Positions 7,792-14,436 of a stretch of 26,060 nt of DNA are shown here, in pieces (position 1 is the first letter of the stretch; each line of letters opens with the position of its first letter). The notes under the pieces were generated by a model. That model saw only the letters and a list, made by a program, of their open reading frames with translations. It had not been told where the DNA came from and made no database searches. Both the position numbers and the translations under genes were made by a program. The stretch spans positions 1 through 26,060 of the forward strand of contig DIYR01000206.1 in the NCBI GenBank assembly GCA_002429085.1, read 5' to 3'. The DNA is from Flavobacteriales bacterium UBA6049 (GTDB taxonomy: Bacteria > Bacteroidota > Bacteroidia > Flavobacteriales_G > Salibacteraceae).

Positions 7792-9209
7792 TATAGCATC
7801 GTACTTGGACAAACATATTCGCTTACTGGAAGCAATTTCTCTTCTTCAATCGCCTTAAACCCACCTTCTACATTTGCCAAATCGTGATATCCACGAGATT
7901 TTAAAATAGAAGCTGCAATAACAGATCTGTAGCCTCCAGCACAATGGATGTACATTTTTTCTGTTTGTGGGAACTCAGCCATATTCGCATTAATAAAATC
8001 TAAAGGAATGTTCAGCACGTTTTTTCCATCAATGCGTTGAGATCCGAATTCTGATGCTTTACGAACATCTACCACTTTCGGCACTTCATTTGCTTTGTAT
8101 CGACTTGCAAACTCTTCAGGAGAAATACTTTCTACTGTATCAACTTCTTTTCCAGCTTCTTTCCATGCATTTACACCACCAGCTAAGAATCCAATAGTAT
8201 TGTCATAACCTACACGTGCCAAACGAGTAACCGCTTCTTCTTCTCTACCTTCTTCTGCAATTAGAACAATTGGTTGCTTTAGATCTGTAATCAGCGTTCC
8301 TACCCATACTGCAAAGCTTCCGTCTAAACCAACAAAAATTGAGTTCGGAATATGACCTGCCACAAAGTCTGCTGGAGTACGAACATCTAACATTAATGCC
8401 CCATTGGCGTTTACAACATCTTCGAATGTATCCGGATCTAACGCTTTATTTCCCGATTCTAAAATGTTATCAAAGCTCTCGTACCCGTTCTTATTCATCA
8501 CCACATTTTTAGGGAAATACTGTGGTGGAGGAACAAGTCCATCTAACACCTGTTCAACGAATTCTTCTTTACTTTTTGCTTGAAGTGCATAATTTACTTC
8601 TTTCTGATGCCCAAGTGTATCGAATGTTTCTTTACTCATGTTCTTTCCACAGGCTGATCCTGCTCCATGACCTGGATAAACAATCACATTATCTTCTAAT
8701 GGCATTATTTTACCGTGTAAAGAATCATACAAGTGTCCCGCCAAATCAGCTTGCGTTAAATCAGTTTTAACAGCCAAATCTGGCCTTCCTACATCCCCAA
8801 TAAATAAGGTATCACCTGTATAAATAGAATGATTTTTACCATTTTCATCAACCAATAAGAAAGTAGCAGACTCCATAGTGTGACCTGGTGTATGCAACAC
8901 TTTAATTGTTACATCCCCCACTTTCAACTCTTCACCATCTGTGGCAATGTGAGCATCGTAACCTGGTTTTGCAGTAGGACCAAACACTATAGTAGCACCT
9001 GTTTTCTTTGCTAAATCAATATGTCCTGAAACAAAATCTGCATGAAAGTGTGTTTCTAGCACATATTTAATCTTCGCTCCACTTTCCTCTGCTTTTGCGA
9101 TATATGGAGCAGTTTCACGAAGTGGATCAATAATTACGGCTTCACCATTACTTTCTATATAGTACGCAGCTTCTGCCAAACACCCTGTATAAATCTGTTC
9201 TATTTTCAT
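7791..9209 (-). CDS. Persulfide dioxygenase-like metallo-beta-lactamase protein with two rhodanese domains
   Basis: 472 aa. Residues 1-240 form a metallo-beta-lactamase domain with H54-x-H56-x-D58 and H63 (THFHADFVSGH), H110 (HTPGHT), D133 (YTGDT) and H181 (YPGHG). This pattern matches the ETHE1/CstB group, non-haem iron persulfide dioxygenases that convert persulfide to sulfite. The first rhodanese domain (about 258-355) has the DVRTPADFVAGHIPNS entry motif but its active loop reads IAEEGRE, without cysteine, so it is catalytically dead. The second (about 363-462) has an intact HCAGGYRS loop with C423. CstB has one rhodanese; the double form is seen in Bacteroidota-type homologues. An AGGAG sequence lies 7 nt before the ATG. 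Gene order (tauE upstream, rhodanese overlapping downstream) fits sulfite made here being exported by TauE. Confidence 0.88.
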   Translation of the reverse strand: MKIEQIYTGCLAEAAYYIESNGEAVIIDPLRETAPYIAKAEESGAKIKYVLETHFHADFVSGHIDLAKKTGATIVFGPTAKPGYDAHIATDGEELKVGDVTIKVLHTPGHTMESATFLLVDENGKNHSIYTGDTLFIGDVGRPDLAVKTDLTQADLAGHLYDSLHGKIMPLEDNVIVYPGHGAGSACGKNMSKETFDTLGHQKEVNYALQAKSKEEFVEQVLDGLVPPPQYFPKNVVMNKNGYESFDNILESGNKALDPDTFEDVVNANGALMLDVRTPADFVAGHIPNSIFVGLDGSFAVWVGTLITDLKQPIVLIAEEGREEEAVTRLARVGYDNTIGFLAGGVNAWKEAGKEVDTVESISPEEFASRYKANEVPKVVDVRKASEFGSQRIDGKNVLNIPLDFINANMAEFPQTEKMYIHCAGGYRSVIAASILKSRGYHDLANVEGGFKAIEEEKLLPVSEYVCPSTML

Positions 9210-9214
9210 ATTTG

Positions 9215-9221
9215 CTCTCCT
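9215..9221 (-). promoter_or_regulatory. Unusually good Shine-Dalgarno sequence before the persulfide dioxygenase gene
   Basis: AGGAGAG on the - strand, with 7 nt between AGGAG and the ATG at 9209. Bacteroidota genes generally lack such sequences, and I see no equally good one before the other genes in this window. Confidence 0.5.
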
Positions 9222-9226
9222 GTTTT

Positions 9227-9258
9227 GTTGATTATTTATTGTGATAGATTAAATCAAC
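9227..9258 (-). repeat. Intercistronic inverted repeat between tauE-like and persulfide dioxygenase genes
   Basis: Perfect 7-bp arms GTTGATT (9227-9233) and AATCAAC (9252-9258) around an 18-nt spacer. The right arm overlaps the end of the TauE gene including part of its stop codon. In the mRNA it would form a modest hairpin directly upstream of the AGGAG ribosome-binding site, so it may tune translation or processing. Confidence 0.35.
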
Positions 9259-10049
9259 GATTTTCCTAATATATATACTCCCATAACCAATACGAACCAA
9301 CCAAATGCTGGTTTCAACTTAGCTCCGGAAATTTTATTCGATAACATACTCCCTATAAAAATACCTCCCACTGCAATAGCAGTAAACACCAGTAGAAATG
9401 ACCAATTCACTTCCATATTCCCCAAATCACCAGTAAAACCGATGAGCGATTTCGCAGCGATAATAAACAACGAAGTACCAACCGCCTCTTTCATGGGTAA
9501 TTTTGATAGAACTACTAAAGCTGGAATTATTAAGAATCCTCCACCTGCTCCTACTAAGCCTGTTAGCGTTCCAACAATAGCGCCTTCTATAAGAATTAAG
9601 GGATAATTGAATTTTTGTTCTTGTTCCGTAGCTTCATCAGCACCTTTTCTACCTCGAATCATACTAACAGAGGCCGCAATCATTAAAACAGCAAACAACA
9701 CCATGATTGCTATACTCTTGGTAAATTCAAAAGTACCCGTTGTAAAAATAAGATCTGGTATAGCTGGCACAAGGTATGCCCGTGTTGCATATACAGCTAA
9801 AATTGATGGGATACCGAAGATGATAGCTGTTTTTATATTCACTAATCCCTTTTTAAAATACGTTCCTGTTCCAACCAAGCTAGCAGCTCCTACAACAAAA
9901 AGAGAATATGCAGTAGCTTCTACGGGGTCAACCCCAATTAAATACACCAACACTGGAACGGTTAAAATAGAACCTCCCCCACCTATTAAACCCAATGAAA
10001 TACCAATGAGAAGCGCAGAAATGTAACCTACAATAACTAATACCTCCAT
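9249..10049 (-). CDS. TauE/SafE family sulfite exporter-like permease
   Basis: 266 aa with about eight hydrophobic segments in two repeats. Each repeat carries the family's glycine-rich motif: ISLGLIGGGGSILTVPVLV near the N-terminus and LTGLVGAGGGFLIIPALVV in the middle, followed by similar EAVGTSLFII/EATAYSLFVV helices. The TauE/SafE (DUF81) family exports sulfite and organosulfonates, though substrates vary. It is the first gene of the sulfur cluster after the crp-type gene, 39 nt before the persulfide dioxygenase whose product is sulfite, so sulfite export is the natural inference. A TACATTTG -7 box and a CRP-like palindrome lie upstream. Confidence 0.88.
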   Translation of the reverse strand: MEVLVIVGYISALLIGISLGLIGGGGSILTVPVLVYLIGVDPVEATAYSLFVVGAASLVGTGTYFKKGLVNIKTAIIFGIPSILAVYATRAYLVPAIPDLIFTTGTFEFTKSIAIMVLFAVLMIAASVSMIRGRKGADEATEQEQKFNYPLILIEGAIVGTLTGLVGAGGGFLIIPALVVLSKLPMKEAVGTSLFIIAAKSLIGFTGDLGNMEVNWSFLLVFTAIAVGGIFIGSMLSNKISGAKLKPAFGWFVLVMGVYILGKSLI

Positions 10050-10080
10050 TTGTTGTGATAGAATAAAATGTTTTACAACA

Positions 10081-10088
10081 CAAATGTA
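10081..10088 (-). promoter_or_regulatory. -7 promoter element of the sulfur operon
   Basis: TACATTTG on the - strand, an exact match to the Bacteroidota TAnnTTTG consensus, giving a leader of about 28 nt to the tauE-like ATG at 10049. No good -33 TTTG is present at the usual spacing, as expected of an activator-dependent promoter. Confidence 0.5.
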
Positions 10089-10109
10089 TGTGGATCAACT
10101 TGGTATAAA

Positions 10110-10125
10110 GGTGACAAACATCACA
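10110..10125. promoter_or_regulatory. CRP-like operator GGTGA-N6-TCACA
   Basis: GGTGA CAAACA TCACA matches 9 of 10 conserved bases of the classic CRP palindrome TGTGA-N6-TCACA and has AT-rich flanks. Its centre (10117.5) is about 41 bp upstream of the start site expected from the TACATTTG box, the class II activator position. The neighbouring crp-type gene encodes the matching recognition helix. Confidence 0.55.
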
Positions 10126-10190
10126 TATGATTTACCATATATAACTTGAGTTCTATCTAAGTTGCCCCAACTCTTCCCATCTGCAGTATG

Positions 10191-10841
10191 TCAACCTTTA
10201 ATCACCTCGATCTTATTCCTAGATAGTTTCACCAATCCCCGCTTCTCCAATTGCTTCAGTAGCCTACTTACAACCTCTCGCGATGTATTCATTTCACTGG
10301 CAATTTCTTGATGAGTGTATTGAATTACATTAGTACCTAACGCCTCAACCGTTTTATCCAAATACTCCACTAAACGTTCATCCATTTTGTGAAACGCAAT
10401 ACTATCTATTGTTCTCAATAACTCTTGTAAGCGCGTACCGTATGTTCTTACCACAAACTGATACCAGCTGCGAAAATTCATCATCAGGTAATCCATTTTT
10501 TCAATTGGAATCATGATGATTTCAGTGTCTTCAGTAGTAATTGCTTTTACTTGGCTAATTTTATCATTAATAGTACACACTAAAGATATTGCACAAACAT
10601 CACCAGGATATAGGTAATACAAAAACAGCTCGTTACCATCCTCATCTTCTCTAAAGATCTTAATTCGCCCACTAATTACAAGAGGAATAGATTTAATATA
10701 CTGTCCTATATCTATCAAATTCGAGTTTGGCAGTAGGGTTTTAAAACTTCCCATTTCTGCCAGTTCTTGACGGAGCTGAGGCTCATACATGCTTGGGAAC
10801 TTCGCATCAATTAACTCTTTCAGTTCTTCCGTATCTGTCAT
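10191..10841 (-). CDS. Crp/Fnr family transcriptional regulator
   Basis: 216 aa. Residues about 30-125 form a cNMP-binding-like beta barrel (ISGRIKIFREDEDGNELFLYYLYPGDVCAIS); residues about 150-216 form a winged helix-turn-helix with HQEIASEMNTSREVVSRLLKQLEKRG. The recognition helix carries R188, E189 and R193 in the same spacing as Arg180, Glu181 and Arg185 of E. coli CRP, so GTGA half-sites are predicted. FNR-type N-terminal iron-sulfur cysteines are absent; the only cysteines are C83 and C89 in the sensory domain, and the phosphate-binding RxS motif of a cAMP pocket is not evident. It is divergent from tig and directly upstream of the sulfur genes, so it is probably their regulator. A -7 box ends 4 nt before its ATG, suggesting a leaderless mRNA. 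Confidence 0.9.
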   Translation of the reverse strand: MTDTEELKELIDAKFPSMYEPQLRQELAEMGSFKTLLPNSNLIDIGQYIKSIPLVISGRIKIFREDEDGNELFLYYLYPGDVCAISLVCTINDKISQVKAITTEDTEIIMIPIEKMDYLMMNFRSWYQFVVRTYGTRLQELLRTIDSIAFHKMDERLVEYLDKTVEALGTNVIQYTHQEIASEMNTSREVVSRLLKQLEKRGLVKLSRNKIEVIKG

Positions 10842-10845
10842 ACTA

Positions 10846-10853
10846 CAAATATA
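10846..10853 (-). promoter_or_regulatory. -7 promoter element of the crp-type gene
   Basis: TATATTTG on the - strand matches TAnnTTTG exactly. Only 4 nt separate it from the ATG at 10841, so transcription would begin at or beside the start codon. No convincing -33 element is seen. Confidence 0.4.
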
Positions 10854-10890
10854 ACCTACCGAAACAAGCCTATTTCCAGATTACCATCGA

Positions 10891-10912
10891 TTTAACTCTG
10901 TATTTAGTTAAA
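10891..10912. repeat. Inverted repeat in the divergent crp-tig intergenic region
   Basis: TTTAACT-N8-AGTTAAA, perfect 7-bp arms, 22 bp in total, centred about 60 bp upstream of the crp-type start codon and about 45 bp upstream of the tig -7 box. It could be an operator for either gene; it differs from the GTGA-N6-TCAC site, so a different protein would bind. Short AT-rich repeats can arise by chance. Confidence 0.3.
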
Positions 10913-10943
10913 AAATCCTCCAACTAATAACAAGGAAATACCC

Positions 10944-10951
10944 TACTTTTG
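10944..10951 (+). promoter_or_regulatory. -7 promoter element of tig-clpP
   Basis: TACTTTTG, exact match to TAnnTTTG, followed by CAGCCC as often seen at Bacteroidota start sites. It gives a leader of about 30 nt to the tig ATG at 10986. Confidence 0.6.
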
Positions 10952-10985
10952 CAGCCCTATTTTTTGGGACAAAAGATTTTGCAGG

Positions 10986-12395
10986 ATGAAAGTAACACAC
11001 GAAATTTCAGATAACCTGACTGGCGTAATTGCTATTGAAGTAAAACCAGAAGACTATACTCCGCAAGTTGATGCGGTTCTAAAAAACTATAAAAAGCAGG
11101 CTTCTATGCCTGGGTTCAGACCTGGGATGGTTCCTATGGGGATGATCAAAAAAATGTACGGGAATGCCGTATTAGGCGAAGAGTTAAATAAACTTTTACA
11201 AGCCAAATTAGGTGAGTACATTTCAGAAGAAAAGTTGGAAATCTTAGGTAATCCACTTCCAAAGTCTGAAGAGCAAATTCAATTAGACATCAAAGATCCT
11301 AAGGAAGTTACTTTCCGTTACGATATTGGTATTGCTCCACAATTTGATGCTGAAATTACCGACAAAGACAAATTAACTTACCATACAGTAAAGATTGATG
11401 ATACATTGATCGACAAGTATTCAGCAGATTTACAAAAGCGCTACGGAAACGTAGAAGAAGCTGATGTAGCTGAAGAAAATGACATGCTTTCTGGTGAGTT
11501 TGTGCAACTAGATGAAGCTGGTGCCCCGATGGAAGAAGGAATTAAAAATACTTCTACAGTAGCATTAGAATTCTTGGAAGACGAGAAAGTGAAGAAATCT
11601 TTGGTAGGTAAAAAACCTGGGGATTCTTTCGAGTTAAATCCAGAAACTGTGAGCAAAGGTCATGACGACATGGGCAAAATGTTGGGAATTGATCACGAAA
11701 CTGTTCATCGCATCATGGAACACGGTGTAAAGTTTGCTTTTACGGTAGACAAAGTTTACCGAATGCAACCAGCTGAGTTAAATGAGGAATTCTTCAACAA
11801 AGCGTTTGGCGAAGGTGCCGTAGCAGATGAGACTGCTTTCCGCGAACGTGTAAGTGAAGATTTAACAAAAATGTTCGGTCGAGATGCAGATCAGATGTTG
11901 ATGCGTCAATTCCGCGAGGATTACGACAAAAAACATAAGCTTGAGTTACCAGATACATTCTTAAAACAATGGATCAAAGCGGTTAACGAAAAGCCAATAA
12001 CTGACGAACAATTAGAAGAAGAGTATGATCAGTACGCTCAAGGGTTACGCTGGCAATTGATCGAAGGAAAACTCATTAAGAGTCATGAGCTGAAGATCGA
12101 AACTGATGAGGTAAAAGCGTTTGCAATAAACGCAATTAGACAACAATATGCTCAATATGGAATCCCAGACATGGATGAATCCGTATTAGAAAGTTCAGCG
12201 CAAGAGTTGTTGAAGAATGAAGAGCAAGTGCGAAACATTTACGACAACCTTTATGCTGAGAAATTGTTGACTGTGGTTAAGGAAACGGCTAAGTTGAAAA
12301 ACAAAGAAGTTGACTTTGACGAATTCGTTAAATTAGCCACAGGTGAGCCTGCTAAAAAAGGCATCATGAATAACCTCAAAAGCTTGTTCGATTAA
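10986..12395 (+). CDS. tig: Trigger factor, ribosome-bound chaperone
   Basis: 469 aa, slightly longer than the E. coli protein. It binds nascent chains at the ribosome exit tunnel. The N-terminal ribosome-binding domain (about 1-115) has the signature loop GFRPGMVP at residues 42-49; the E. coli FRK becomes FRP, as is usual in this phylum. A divergent FKBP-type domain covers about 155-255, and a helical C-terminal chaperone domain follows from about 260, including FREDYDKKHKLELPD. The stop codon overlaps the clpP start by one base (TAATG), and the gene has its own good -7 box. The order tig-clpP-clpX is a widely conserved proteostasis cluster. Confidence 0.95.
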   Translation: MKVTHEISDNLTGVIAIEVKPEDYTPQVDAVLKNYKKQASMPGFRPGMVPMGMIKKMYGNAVLGEELNKLLQAKLGEYISEEKLEILGNPLPKSEEQIQLDIKDPKEVTFRYDIGIAPQFDAEITDKDKLTYHTVKIDDTLIDKYSADLQKRYGNVEEADVAEENDMLSGEFVQLDEAGAPMEEGIKNTSTVALEFLEDEKVKKSLVGKKPGDSFELNPETVSKGHDDMGKMLGIDHETVHRIMEHGVKFAFTVDKVYRMQPAELNEEFFNKAFGEGAVADETAFRERVSEDLTKMFGRDADQMLMRQFREDYDKKHKLELPDTFLKQWIKAVNEKPITDEQLEEEYDQYAQGLRWQLIEGKLIKSHELKIETDEVKAFAINAIRQQYAQYGIPDMDESVLESSAQELLKNEEQVRNIYDNLYAEKLLTVVKETAKLKNKEVDFDEFVKLATGEPAKKGIMNNLKSLFD

Positions 12396-13057
12396 TGAAT
12401 GACTACAAAGAATTTGAAAAGTACGCAGTAAAAGACAAAGGTCTTAGTTCTGCAATGATGCACCAGTATGTGCATGCCTCAATGACGCCATACATTTTGG
12501 AAGAGCGTCAGTTGAACGTACAAGCCATGGACGTTTTCTCTCGATTGATGATGGATCGCATTATCTTTTTGGGAACACCAGTAAACGATCAAGTGGCTAA
12601 CATTATCCAAGCGCAATTGCTATTTATGCAATCAAGCGATCCAACTAAAGATGTATACCTATACATTAATTCACCAGGTGGATCTGTCTATGCTGGTTTG
12701 GGTATTTACGACACTATGCAATTCATTCAACCAGATGTAGCTACAATCTGTACAGGTTTAGCAGCATCTATGGGAGCTGTTTTATTGGCTGCTGGTCATG
12801 AGAAAAAGCGTTCAGCATTAAAACATTCTCGTGTAATGATTCATCAGCCAATGAGTGGAACTCAAGGTCAAATATCTGATATGGAAATTGCATTGAAAGA
12901 AGGTAAAAAGCTCAAAGATGAGTTATACAACATTCTTTCTCAACACACTGGTAAGCCATTTGACGAGATCTCTAAAGACTCTGATCGTGATTACTGGATG
13001 AATGCCGATGAAGCAAAAGAGTACGGCATGATTGATGAAGTATTGAGCAAAAAATAA
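12395..13057 (+). CDS. clpP: ATP-dependent Clp protease proteolytic subunit
   Basis: 220 aa, standard size. Self-assembling serine protease that degrades proteins fed by ClpX. The catalytic triad is visible: S125 in GLAASMGA, H150 in VMIHQP and D199 in SDRDYWM, with spacings identical to the E. coli enzyme. The oxyanion-loop INSPGGSV segment (91-98) is intact. The ATG overlaps the tig stop in TAATG, indicating translational coupling. clpX follows after 64 nt, but a terminator-like hairpin fills part of that gap. Confidence 0.97.
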   Translation: MNDYKEFEKYAVKDKGLSSAMMHQYVHASMTPYILEERQLNVQAMDVFSRLMMDRIIFLGTPVNDQVANIIQAQLLFMQSSDPTKDVYLYINSPGGSVYAGLGIYDTMQFIQPDVATICTGLAASMGAVLLAAGHEKKRSALKHSRVMIHQPMSGTQGQISDMEIALKEGKKLKDELYNILSQHTGKPFDEISKDSDRDYWMNADEAKEYGMIDEVLSKK

Positions 13058-13073
13058 TCGCTCATTTTTTCAC

Positions 13074-13081
13074 TATATTTA
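13074..13081 (+). promoter_or_regulatory. Weak -7-like element before clpX
   Basis: TATATTTA, seven of eight bases of TAnnTTTG, 40 nt before the clpX ATG. Transcripts starting here would begin at the base of the 13084-13115 hairpin. No -33 element is seen. Confidence 0.2.
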
Positions 13082-13083
13082 AT

Positions 13084-13115
13084 GGCGTGCTCCATCTCTG
13101 GAGTACGTCTTTTTT
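13084..13115 (+). terminator. Terminator/attenuator hairpin between clpP and clpX
   Basis: GGCGTGCTCC (13084-13093) pairs with GGAGTACGTC (13100-13109) over 10 bp, with two G-U wobbles and a 6-nt loop, followed by six Ts (13110-13115). In form it is an intrinsic terminator, yet the clpX ATG is only 7 nt beyond it, so it probably reduces clpX expression relative to clpP by partial termination. Confidence 0.6.
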
Positions 13116-13121
13116 AATTCT

Positions 13122-14363
13122 ATGAAAGAAAAAGAAGAAATCAAATGCTCTTTCTGCGGGCGTAAGAAAAGTGAAGTCAACATCATGATTGGTGGGCTTA
13201 CTGGCCACATCTGCGATAGCTGTGTAGAACAAGCTGTTAAAATTGTGGAAGAAGAAAGTAGCAGTAGAGTAAGAACTTCATTGAATGCTGATCTCAACCT
13301 ACTGAGACCTGTTGAAATTAAAAGACACTTAGACCAGTACGTCATTGGACAGAATGATGCAAAAAAAACAATGAGTGTGGCTGTTTACAATCACTTCAAA
13401 CGTTTAACGCAAGCAGTTACTGATGACGAAACAGAAATTGAAAAGTCTAACGTAATCTTAGTTGGTGAAACAGGCACAGGAAAAACTTTAATAGCAAAAA
13501 CCATTGCTCGCATTTTGAACGTTCCATTCTGTATTGCTGATGCAACAGTATTAACAGAAGCTGGTTACGTTGGTGAAGATGTAGAATCTATTCTTTCTAG
13601 ATTATTGCAAGCTGCTAACTATGATGTTGAAGCAGCAGAACGCGGAATTGTGTTCATTGACGAGATTGATAAAATTGCTCGTAAAAGCGATAATGCTTCC
13701 ATTACACGCGATGTAAGTGGCGAAGGAGTTCAACAAGCTTTATTAAAGCTTCTTGAAGGTGCTACTATTGGTGTACCTCCACAAGGAGGAAGAAAGCATC
13801 CTGAACAAAAACTCGTTCAAGTAAACACGAAAAACATTTTGTTCATCTGTGGAGGCGCATTTGATGGAATTAGCCGTCAAATCTCTAAAAGACTGAATAC
13901 ACAAGCTGTTGGATACAGCACACAAGAGCGTAACGCAGAGTTAGATCAAACTAATATGTTGCAATACATCTCTCCTGCTGATTTACGTTCATTTGGATTA
14001 ATTCCTGAATTAATTGGTCGTTTCCCTGTATTAACGCATTTAAATCCGTTAACTGCTGAGACTTTGATTCGAATTATTCAAGAACCGAAAAACAGTTTGG
14101 TTAAGCAGTACATCAAGTTGTTCGAAATGGAAGGCGTAAAACTTTCGTTTGAAGATGGCGTATTAGACTTTATTGTAGAAAAAGCCATTGAATTCAAACT
14201 AGGAGCACGTGGATTACGTAGTATTTGTGAAGCAATTATGCTTGATGCCATGTTCGACATTCCTTCTGCTGAAGAAGATAAACCAGAAGAGTTTATTGTT
14301 ACGGCTGCTTATGCCAAAGAAAAACTAAATAATTCTGGATTAAGCAGATTGAAGGTGGCTTAA
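13122..14363 (+). CDS. clpX: Clp protease ATP-binding unfoldase ClpX
   Basis: 413 aa AAA+ unfoldase that recognises tagged substrates and threads them into ClpP. The N-terminal C4 zinc-binding domain has C9, C12, C31 and C34. Walker A is GETGTGKT (115-122), Walker B VFIDEID (177-183), the pore loop GYVGED begins at 148, and the sensor-2 GARGLR ends at R366. The ClpP-docking IGF loop of proteobacterial ClpX is replaced by AVGYST near 262-267, which looks like the Bacteroidota variant. It follows clpP and is terminated by a strong bidirectional hairpin. Confidence 0.96.
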   Translation: MKEKEEIKCSFCGRKKSEVNIMIGGLTGHICDSCVEQAVKIVEEESSSRVRTSLNADLNLLRPVEIKRHLDQYVIGQNDAKKTMSVAVYNHFKRLTQAVTDDETEIEKSNVILVGETGTGKTLIAKTIARILNVPFCIADATVLTEAGYVGEDVESILSRLLQAANYDVEAAERGIVFIDEIDKIARKSDNASITRDVSGEGVQQALLKLLEGATIGVPPQGGRKHPEQKLVQVNTKNILFICGGAFDGISRQISKRLNTQAVGYSTQERNAELDQTNMLQYISPADLRSFGLIPELIGRFPVLTHLNPLTAETLIRIIQEPKNSLVKQYIKLFEMEGVKLSFEDGVLDFIVEKAIEFKLGARGLRSICEAIMLDAMFDIPSAEEDKPEEFIVTAAYAKEKLNNSGLSRLKVA

Positions 14364-14382
14364 CACAGTAACTCGAAACATA

Positions 14383-14412
14383 AAAAAGGCGTTCCATTCA
14401 GAACGCCTTTTT
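14383..14412. terminator. Bidirectional intrinsic terminator between clpX and the lipoprotein gene
   Basis: Perfect 12-bp inverted repeat AAAAAGGCGTTC (14383-14394) / GAACGCCTTTTT (14401-14412) around a 6-nt loop. The T/A tracts on both sides allow it to work for clpX on the + strand and for the convergent lipoprotein gene on the - strand. Confidence 0.85.
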
Positions 14413-14436
14413 CATTTACTCATATGTTTTATTCAG

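Noticed and set aside
9227..9258. FNR-type operator TTGAT-N4-ATCAA near the dioxygenase gene
   Set aside because: The arms GTTGATT and AATCAAC are 18 nt apart, far from the N4 spacing; an mRNA hairpin is more likely.
9607..10026. 139-aa + strand open frame opposite the TauE-like gene
   Set aside because: Antisense to a well-supported membrane protein, with low-complexity composition typical of a reverse-strand shadow.
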